Part shown: positions 55,912 through 64,000 of the stretch, piece after piece | Numbering within the stretch: position 1 is the stretch's first letter | Layout of the letters: each line of letters opens with the position of its first letter | From: Moniliella sp. 'wahieum' | Taxonomy: Eukaryota > Basidiomycota > Moniliellomycetes > Moniliellales > Moniliellaceae | Reading direction: 5' to 3' | Assembly (NCBI GenBank): GCA_003971905.1 | Contig: RSEE01000065.1 | Coordinates: forward strand, 124,001 to 188,000 | Length of the DNA stretch: 64,000 nt | The notes under the pieces: generated by a model | What the model was told of the DNA's origin: nothing | Databases searched by the model: none | What the model saw: the letters and a program-made list of their open reading frames with translations, nothing else | Program-made: the position numbers and the translations under genes

Positions 55912-57121
55912 ATGTTCGCTCGTGTTGCTGCTGCCCGTGCCCTGCAGGCCACCTCGGCCGCCCCCGCGGTCCGTGGCTTCCACGCCTCCGCCGCCCAGGC
56001 TGCCACGCTGCGTGAGCTGGAGCAGCGCATCAAGTCCGTCGGCAACATTGAGAAGATCACCAAGTCGATGAAGATGATTGCCGCTACGCAGCTCAACAAG
56101 GCCCAGCGCGGCATGGAGGCTGCCAAGGCGTACGGCAAGGCTAACCAGGGTGAGTGCTTGTTCTGACATGGTCTGATTGGTTCCAAGCTGTGAGAGCTTT
56201 GGAAGGTCCCAGGGAGTGGCCTGCATCAGGCTTCCGCCACAGAACCATCTTGCCCCGTCGCCGATTCCAATGGCACCGCCAGTCCGCGTGGCTATGGTGC
56301 CGATCTCGTATTCACCTCTGACGCCTGGCGTACGCTAGCTCGTCCGGAAGGGGGGTGGGTGGGTTCAGGAGGTGGGACGCGGTTGGGACTTGCCCTACGC
56401 TCAATGGACCAGTACCATTTCTTATATCGACTTGTGCTGACCCTTTCCGTCATCAGAGATCTTCAAGCAGACTGGCGCCAAGGCCCCGGAGGGCGGCAAG
56501 CAGCTGATTGTCGTCGTGTCGTCGGACAAGGGTCTCTGCGGTGGTATCCACTCGGCGGTGACCAAGAAGACGCGGCAAGAGTACGCTGACGCGGCCGAGG
56601 GCGACAAGCCCCAGATCATTGTGGTCGGTGACAAGTCCAAGGCGCAGCTGCACCGTGCTCTCCCTGAGGCCCTTGTGCTCTCCTTTAGCGGCTTTGGTAA
56701 GGAGAACGCCACGTTCGCTGACGCGGCTGCTATCACCGACCTGATCTTCGCCCAGGGTCTTGAGTTTGACTCGATCAAGATTGTGTACAACAAGTACATG
56801 TCTGCCATTTCGTTTGAGTCGGTCGCCGACAGTGTGTACGCCGAGAAGGTCCTTGCCGAGGCGCCTGAGTTCAACGTGTACGAGGCTGATGAGGACTATG
56901 TGTCGGACCTGGCCCAGTTCTCCATCTGCAACGCCATCTTTGCTGCGCTGGCCGAGGGCCATGCGTCGGAGATCAACTCGAAGCGGAACGCTATGGACAA
57001 CGCCTCGAAGAACGCCGGCGAAATGATCACCAATCTCAACATGGCATACAACCGTGGTCGCCAGGCTGCCATTACCAACGAGCTTGTCGAGATTATCACG
57101 GGTGCGTCGGCCATGGAGTAA
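55912..57121 (+). CDS. ATP3: Mitochondrial F1Fo ATP synthase gamma subunit
   Basis: The gamma subunit is the central rotor shaft of the mitochondrial ATP synthase. Exon 1 (55912-56149) encodes a typical mitochondrial presequence (MFARVAAARALQATSAAPAV, then GFHASAAQ) and the conserved start of the mature protein, LRELEQRIKSVGNIEKITKS and MKMIAATQLNKAQRGMEAAK. A 307-nt intron (56150-56456), the longest resolved in the window, joins AYGKANQ to EIFKQTGAK. Exon 2 has LIVVVSSDKGLCGGIHSAVT, the Rossmann-like core and the C-terminal helix RNAMDNASKNAGEMITNLNM, YNRGRQAAITNELVEIITGA, SAME-stop at 57121. The length is about 300 residues, normal for the family. This gene has no frame breaks, unlike its neighbours. 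Confidence 0.98.
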
Positions 57122-57707
57122 AGAAGGAGCCTCTTTTGTTTGAGCGCCTCATCGCCAACGAAGAAAAGTATTCCATGCATCCCCGACCTGTTAGGTTGTG
57201 TCGTTTCGCATTGATAGCTGGAGTTTGCTTTGGGAGTGAGGTTGGTTGACGCGTGGCGTCAACGCCCAAGGCAGGACAGTGGCTTCGAGGCCGACCTGAG
57301 GGCTAAAACGGCGTCGGAAGTCAACATGAAAAGCGGCTGCAAGCAGAGGCGCTGGCGTGGTTGCCCGCTCAGCTTGGCCCACGAGCTGCATGGCCGGCCT
57401 GTCGTTGACCTTCCTTATAGGGCCTGGATCCGGCCGGGTAGGGTTACCGCAAAAACCGCCGGCGACACTGGCGATGTGCTATGCGTCGAAATTCCGCCCG
57501 TTCGTTCCGCCCGGCCCAGGCCCGCTTGGGGCCAGCCCGCGTCTGATGGGCCTCGATGTCCTTCCTCAGCGACTGCCCGATCCCGTCACCGCCAAGTGGC
57601 GTCGCCAGGCCATCCATTCTCGCGCGACCGCCGACGTGTTTCCTGCATCGTCTTTACCGGCACGGCGCTCTGCTTTGCCACACCGTTTGTCTGTGCTCTG
57701 CTGTACC
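57122..57707 (+). other. Intergenic between ATP3 and BRE1
   Basis: This holds the 3' end of ATP3 and the BRE1 promoter. No gene is seen; open frames of about 170 codons here are composition effects of GC-rich DNA. Confidence 0.6.
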
Positions 57708-60364
57708 ATGATCGAGGAGCGCAAGCGTCCTCTCGACTCCTCTGAGCCTGCTGCTGGGAGCCCGCTCAAGCGCCCACGCGAGGAATCCAGCACCAATGGC
57801 GCCCCTGAGGAGGAGAGCCCGGCCTTTAAGGATCTCGAGGTTCGTTCCTCCCTCCCCTTTTGTCTTCCCCTCCCTCTTCTGTCCTCATCTCCGCCACGCG
57901 CCGGTCGCTGACATGTGTGCAGACGTTCCGTAAAGAAGCCATCTACCGCCGAATGCTGGAAGCCCAGCGCGACCTGGCCCGCGGCGTAAAGAAGGCGCGC
58001 TCGCTCCAGCGACAACTGGATGGGCTGGAGGAACGGACGAGCACTTTTTCCAAATGCTGGCTCACGCTTGTGGCCGACATGGAAGGGTTGCTCGACTCGC
58101 CCACGCGCAAGGAAGGTAAGCCCCCCCCCCCTCCTCCCACTTTTTTGGAAGCCATGCCTAACCCTTTCTTAGCTCTGTCCCAATCCTTATCTGCGTTCCA
58201 AAATGCCTCCGACTCCGAGGCGCTCCAACATGCAATGCAGCAGACAACTGACACCTTGCGCAAGGTGGTCTCGGCCTCGTTGCTACGAGAAGGAGAGGGC
58301 GGTTTGGACGACAGGAAGATCTTAGATCGGTGCCATCTGCTCACCGAAGAGGTACGTCCCGTCTCTCCATTTCTTGGGTTCATACTGACCCGATCCAGGC
58401 CTCGGCACTGCGACAACAAGTACTGGCCCAGCGGCGTGACCTTGACGTGGCTCATGCCGAGTTGAAGGAGGCGGTGCAAAAACTGCGCATTGTAGAGCGG
58501 CAGCGGGACCGCTCGCTGGCCCCAGGAGTGTGGGCCGTGGAGCACCCCAACGAAGAGAGACCCGAACCGGTGCCCGCGTCGGACCCGACCCCTGCACCTG
58601 CAGAAGCGTCCAAACCAGATCCTTCCAGTACGGACGACACGCCCGCCGTGCCCGCCGCTAAGCTGAACGCGCTCGAGATGGAAGTGCAGGATTTGTCGGC
58701 ACTGGCCAAAGGGCGCTTGGAGGAAGTGTCTGCTGTGCGACAGGAACTGGTGCAAGCCAAGCAGGAAATGGAGAGGATGCAGATGCGTCTGGAAAAGGCT
58801 CACACGCCTTCGTTGGAGCAGATTCAGAATGCGCCTGCGTACCTCGAAGCGCAAGCTCGCGCTGAGCTGGCTGAGACAAATGCTCGCCGCGCCGCCACTC
58901 TGCGCGAAGTGGAAAAAGAGGAGAATGTGGCTCTTCGCGCGGCTCATCAATCTTTGGAACGGCTGATCGGACGTGAACAGGGCCGCACCTTGGAAGAACT
59001 CAAAGCAGTTGAAGGCACGAGAGTCTGACCTGATTCGTCTTCGTGGCCAGAGGGACGAAGCGGCAGGCAAGTTGAACGAGTACAAAGCGCGGGCTGGGGT
59101 GCAAGTGAGCACAACGCAGGAACTGAGGGCTCTGGTCACGCTCAAGGAGAGGAAGGCGGAACGGTTCCGTGCCGAGGTGCGACGTCTGCACCTAATTCTC
59201 GCTGCTAAGGCGGGAGATAACGACCTGGACCCAAGTCAAGGAGTCTGGCGCAGCCGACTTGGACGTGGAGGGGATGCTGCGACAGGCCAAGGAAGAACTC
59301 CAGCATTGTTTGATGACCTACAGACGCGGTATGATGCTCTTGTTGCCTCATCGACGGAAGGCCAGGTGGACGCGGCGCAGTTGGCGGTGCAGCTTACTGA
59401 GCTCCGCCGGCTTCTCGTCGTCGCTACGGAGGGAGAAGCCGGGGCCGACGTGAGCGAAACCCAAGCGGTCGAGATCTGGAAGGAAAAACAGGCATTGCTC
59501 ACCAAGCTCCAAGCTCAAGTGGACGCTGTGGACTCGACGGTAAACGAGTTGTGTGCCGAGATTGATGCTCTGGGCGCATCGAGTGCGTCAGAGGAGCGGG
59601 AGACAGAACGAGCACTGACACAACGCGTGGTCGAGGTGGGCAAGTTGGAGGATAAGGTGCTACGTCTCACCGCTGAGAAGGCCAAGGCGGACAACAAGTA
59701 CTTCAGTGCGATGCGGGCGAAGGACGCGCTAGAGGCCGAGAAGCAGCTTTTGACACGAGAAGTGGAGAAGCACAAGGCGCGATGGACAGCTTTGTGGCTG
59801 CAGAGAAGGCGTTTTCCGCCCAGCAGGTGCTCAATGAGGGCGAGGTCAAGGCTGCGCGAGACGCGTTGGAAGCCCACAAGGTAGAGCTGGCGCAGGCCAA
59901 GGCGCAACTGGCCAGTTTGCAGACGAAGGAGGCGGATGCGCATCGTGTGCTTGCATCGAACGAGAAGAGGATGGCGGAGCTGGTCCGGTCTGAAGAGGAC
60001 GCCAAGTCGGAAGCGCGTCGGGCCGAGGAGCGGGCGCAAGGCGTGGCACATGACCTTGAGCGGGCGCGCAAAGCGGCTGCTGCGCCGCGCCGCGGGTCGG
60101 GTGGGAGCGGAAACGAGGAACTGGAGGCGCTCAAGTCGCTGTTGATTTGCTCGACGTGCAAGGAACGGTATCGGGGCAAGGTGATCACCAAGTGCATGCA
60201 CACCTTCTGCCCCGAGTGCATCGACTCGCGTATCCAGACCCGGCAGCGCAAGTGCCCACATTGCGGCTTGGCGTTCGCCATCAGCGATGTGCAGCCCTGT
60301 ATTGTGCGTCCCATTCCTTGCGCGCTTTGAGTATAAACGAACGGACGGTTGGACAGTGCAATGA
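57708..60364 (+). CDS. BRE1: E3 ubiquitin-protein ligase BRE1 (H2B monoubiquitination)
   Basis: BRE1 with Rad6 ubiquitinates histone H2B during transcription. The start is MIEERKRPLDSSEPAAGSPL (57708) with a basic KRPREES patch. Introns lie at 57840-57922 (83 nt, branch GCTGAC), 58116-58172 (57 nt, branch CCTAAC) and 58352-58398 (47 nt, branch ACTGACC). Nearly all of the remainder is coiled coil, for example ASALRQQVLAQRRDLDVAHA, EVSAVRQELVQAKQEMERMQ and VKAARDALEAHKVELAQAKA. The C-terminal RING is complete: CSTCKERYRGKVITKCMHTF, CPECIDSRIQTRQRKCPHC. In the open frame the protein ends DVQPCIVRPIPCAL at 60330. If one C is restored in CCC at 60295-60297 and an intron 60304-60356 is removed, it ends DVQPLYLQ at 60364, much closer to known BRE1 ends. 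Frame breaks near 58995, 59235-59260 and 59783 also need one-base corrections. Confidence 0.95.
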
Positions 60365-61338
60365 ACTTGCTGTTCGTCACCCCCTCACGCGCTACGTATC
60401 AGTCTACCCTGTCGATGCCACTCGTCATCCCCCCTCTCGTCCCCACCGTCTGTCAATGCTCTCAACAATGGAGGCGAGGCATGGATCAGTCGCGATTGCA
60501 GCCGAGCCACGGCAAGTACCCAAGCAGGCTGGTTGGCAACGTGATCCGGATAGACACGTACATGAGGTAGCGTGATTGTCTCGTGATTGTCTCTTCGAAC
60601 GTAGCCTTTGGCAACAAGCGACGCGGCGTGGGTTCTTTTAATGGGTGCGTGGGGGTCAGTGTACCTGTGAGCTCGACTAGGGCGGGAGTGAGTGCAAGGG
60701 TGGGAACGGGGGGCGAGATTGGGTACGAGCCCAGCCAACTCTGAGCGGCGAGAAGGGGTCGGGGGTGGGCATGATGCAGATGGGGTGCAGAGGGGGTGGG
60801 AGAAAGGGCGGGAGGCGAGCGGCAAGCGGGCTCAGGCTGACAGCGGTGGGAGATGGGAGTTTTTGCTTGGTGGCGTGGGACAGCCGAGACGATCGGGGTA
60901 GCCAGAGCCGAGCCCAACAAGGGCCCCCACCTTGGGCGTCAGCATGTGGAACGATCCCGCCTCCGATGTCGCCCGGCATCCGTTGCCACATGAGCAGGGG
61001 AGAAGGGAGACTGGTGGACGCTCTGCTACCCCCATCAGGCCTCCTCGCCAGCACCTGCGTGTGCTCTGGATCGACACTTTTGGTACGCTGAAGGCGGAAA
61101 CACATCTGTCCGCCTCACCTGGCTCACCCCCAGCGAGAGTGGTCAATGCCGTTGGGGCTGCGGTAAGCCTGGATCAGGAGTCAGTCTACCTTAGACTCTC
61201 CATACACAGCGCATGCCCACAGCGTATGCCCAGTCCCAAGTGCAATCAGTAGTATCGTATTGCATCTGCTCTGTATAGTAGATGGCGCCTACCAAGTGTC
61301 CGACAACGATGCTTTCAAAAAGGGAGCAGGCCAAGGAA
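60365..61338. other. Convergent intergenic region between BRE1 and SEC8
   Basis: The 3' ends of both genes point into this stretch. It is G-rich in the middle (60690-60830), and no coding sequence is supported. Confidence 0.6.
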
Positions 61339-64000
61339 TTACTCCCCAAACGCCTGGTGAAGGTCAATGACCAGCTCGCTGTACTGTTTCCTCGCCAGCG
61401 CCAGGCCCTGCTCCATCGTCCCTGCATTCTCCAGCGCAGGCGGCTCGCTCCCGGCCGCTGGACCCGTACCGTTGTCCAGCCCAAGAATCAACTTGAGCAC
61501 CGCACTGTACTCCTCAAACGTATACTGGGCTCCCTGTTGCTTGAGCTGAGCCAGCACATCCTGCGCGAAAGAGTAGATTGGGTCAGTAGCCTAGCCTACA
61601 AGGCGAACAACACTATGGACATACCTCGGGAGAATGAAGCAACAGATCAAACAGCGCGCGCGAGCGCGGTAGCGTCACATCCACCGTCCCCCGCCGTATT
61701 GGAAAGGGCGAGAGACTTGATGTTCTGCTCAAGAGCAAGGATGTTGCGTTCCATCTTGGTCACGCCGTGCCGGTTAATCGCACGGATCCTGAGCACCGAA
61801 GCGACCAGGAGCGTGTCGAGGAAGCGCGCGAGCCCAACGTAGAGGAACATGCGGTCTGCGTCCGTCAAGACCAGCGAAAGCGCATCGTCCCACGACGCCA
61901 ACTTGTCGTTGAACGCATTGATATTTGGGTCGGGCTCCTGAGATGCTTCCTCATTGATAAAGGGCGAGCTGGACACATCGCTGGTCTGAGCGTCGCTCTG
62001 GTCCGCAGTGGCGAGATAGATGTGCCATGCAGCCTGCAGTCGTAGCTCGGCATGGAGAGTGAAGAGGATGGTGCGGGCCAGGTGGGCAAACGTGGGTGCA
62101 AGCTGTGAAGCGACGAACCATCTCCTCCGTGAGCGGAAGCTCAAGGATGGTAGACGGCTTATCCATCGCCTCCGGATCCACCTTCTCGGGAAGCGTAGCA
62201 ACTGGCTTCAATCGATGCAAGAAGGTGGTAAAGTTATCAACCGAGTGCTTCAGCGTCGCCAAGGCCACCATGCGTCTGCGCGCCGGCTCGGGAAGAAGCT
62301 GCTCCATCGTCACCTTTGACCCGTCGCCCGAGAGGGAGGAAGAAGGGCCACTTCATGCATCAGCAGTGTCTCCCGCCTCTTGTCCGTCGTCTCTCCCACT
62401 TCAGTCAGAATGGAGACAAGATCCGGCTTGCTCGCCCACACAGCGCAGGTGTACTTTCCCTTGCCCTCAGCTTCCGAATCCCGTGTGACGAGCGCTGTAT
62501 AACGCGCGGTAGCCCCTTTGTACAGTTCGACCACCAGTACGACCATCAGGCGCGCAACACGGCGTTTCTGGAAGGGCATGTGCTGGAGGATGAGATATGT
62601 GTCCTGCAAGAGGCGAACAGTGTTGGGCACAGCCTTGGACACGGGCTTTTCCCCTGCACCGCTCGCACCGTCCGTCTCGAGGGAAGACATGAGAGCAGGA
62701 GGACGGTCGCTCCCCGGCATAGTCTCGGGACGGAGAGACTCCTCGTCATGGCTAGGCACCACATCCAGGCCCGAGATCGCAGTGGTAAACTGCGCCTGCA
62801 CCCGTGCCTCCAGGTGAGGGAGGAAGTGTGCCGCACAAACCGGCGTAGGAACTGAGAATACGAGTCGTTTACTACCGTGCCAGGGTCTTCCTCTTCGTTC
62901 TGGGCCGCGCGCCGGCGCGAAAGGGAGGTAGACTCCTCCTCGTCTTCCTCTTCCTCGTCATCCTCCCCAGCCCCCTCCGCATCAGCGGGGAGCACCTGCT
63001 TGGCACGTGCAATGAAGACGAGCACCGGGGTAAAGAGTTTGGACAAACCCGCAATATCTGGTTTGGCAAGCGTACGGTGTGCGTTCGCTCCCGTCTCGGA
63101 CCCGGGCGCATGGCCAACCGCGCCCAACCAAGCGCTCAAGTCGATGGCTGCCAGCTCCGAAGCAAACCCGGTGCCAACGGGGCCGGCGTCGGCCGATACC
63201 AAGCCGGGAAGGTAAGTACGAATCGTCTGCATAATCTGCTCTTCGTACTTGCGTGTCGTATTGCGGTCGGCCGTTGACACAACGCCCACTCCATTGGGCG
63301 GGACGCTTACCCCCCCGTCGGGGGCCAAATTGAACAACCGTTTCTTGCTGTCGCGCTCCACACGACCCATCCGCAGAACTTCATTTACATCTACCATCGT
63401 CCTGCGTGCCGACGCCGCCACTGCACCAGGGGAGAGATGCGCATCGTTCGCCCCTGCCGCCAAGTGGAAGAAAGAATGCCCTGCAGTTGATCCTGCATAT
63501 GCCGCCAAAGATTGCGGGGTTTGACTGACGTCCGCTTGTCGCCCCGGGTGCCTCCACTGCGGGTGGAGAGCCGAGAGCAGACCTCGTACACCACCCGGTA
63601 GCACTGCAGCACCGCATCAAACTTGGCAAACATGGTCCAAAACAAGTCGCGCAACGTCTCTTCGTCCCTCGCTTGGGCATAAACCTCGGCCGCGCTCTTT
63701 CCCCGAGAGCGCCTGGGGCAAGATTGGTTAGTGCAAGCAAGGCCGAGTTGGGAGCAGCCGTGGGCCCGCCCGAGAAAGTGAGGGTGCGTGCCCCTCCATT
63801 TCGGGTCACAAGGCTCGATCGGTTGGCCCATGGAGCCGAAGAACCCCGGTTCAAGTTCGTCCCCCACTGTGCTTCGGCATCGTGGCGCCGCTCTACCTCA
63901 TCAATCGTACCTTCGACGAGTTGGTGCAACTCTGCTTGCTGCCGCTGCAAAACGGCATCCAGCACTTCGGGCAGCTTACCCAACCGGGCAGCGCTTTCCA
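61339..64000 (-). CDS. SEC8: Exocyst complex subunit SEC8 (EXOC4), N-terminus outside the window
   Basis: SEC8 is part of the eight-subunit exocyst that tethers secretory vesicles to the plasma membrane. The window edge cuts the start. Downstream order on the minus strand: VLQRQQAELHQLVEGTIDEV (63950), LFWTMFAKFDAVLQCYRVVY (about 63630), LWRHMQDQLQGIL, MVDVNEVLRMGRVERDSKKR and LSKLFTPVLVFIARAKQVLP, an acidic linker (GEDDEEEEDEEE), and YSQFLRRFVRHT. Then come QAQFTTAISGLDVV and MVVLVVELYKGATARYTALV. The C-terminal core LFTLHAELRLQAAWHIYLAT, RMFLYVGLARFLDTLLVASV and GVTKMERNILALEQNIKSLA matches the SEC8 block around INGAQ...KMCRNIFVLQQN. A 64-nt intron (61561-61624, branch TACTGACC) joins HSPE to DVLAQLKQQGAQYTFEEYSA. 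The stop after DLHQAFGE is at 61339. Several one-base breaks (near 63715, 63465, 62840, 62340, 62110 and 61670) split the frame. Confidence 0.87.

Noticed and set aside
57943-60380. Long open frames antisense to BRE1 (400 and 248 codons)
   Set aside because: They are mirror frames of the GC-rich coiled-coil coding sequence. The plus strand has the RING, introns and homology.
1-64000. CRISPR arrays, rRNA or tRNA genes
   Set aside because: No spaced identical repeats of CRISPR type were found, and I recognised no rRNA or complete tRNA cloverleaf by eye. A covariance-model search would be needed to exclude tRNAs.

Overview
This window is nuclear DNA of a fungus, most likely a basidiomycete. The evidence is short spliceosomal introns (about 41-94 nt, one of 307 nt in ATP3) with CTGAC/CTAAC branch points, GC-rich genes, and single-copy eukaryotic genes: NOT1, THP3, THR1, LCB1, SIR2, an RRM-YTH protein, an arrestin adaptor, mitochondrial ATP3, BRE1 and SEC8. 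I cannot name the class or species from sequence alone.

Layout. 1-1953 is a truncated, frameshifted Ty1/copia reverse transcriptase/RNase H. 1954-6002 is repeat-bearing intergenic DNA with one possibly decayed gene. 6003-19173 is gene-dense: NOT1 (-), a multi-pass membrane protein (-), THP3 (+), THR1 (+), LCB1 (-). 19174-38645 is a gene-poor accessory region. It holds two related C2H2 regulators facing away from each other (21181-22042 on - and 30876-32609 on +), one weak hypothetical gene, a short LTR-bounded element (35121-36510) and many short-repeat islands. 38646-64000 is gene-rich again: RRM-YTH (+), a Pro/Ser-rich hypothetical (+), SIR2 with a long tail (-), a small membrane protein (+), an ART-type arrestin (-), ATP3 (+), BRE1 (+) and SEC8 (-, running off the right edge).

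The conserved genes have unrelated housekeeping roles (mRNA decay and splicing, threonine and sphingolipid synthesis, chromatin silencing and H2B ubiquitination, m6A reading, endocytosis/exocytosis, ATP synthesis), so this is ordinary chromosome rather than an operon-like cluster.

Two things stand out. First, the intergenic repeats obey one simple grammar: a 7-bp unit made of TGA (or TAA) plus a 4-bp palindrome. Different palindromes are used at different islands and sometimes switch inside one array without losing the 7-bp register. Second, nearly every conserved gene carries single-base frameshifts, often in short homopolymers or GGCG contexts. This points to assembly error rather than gene death and makes many local reading frames uncertain.
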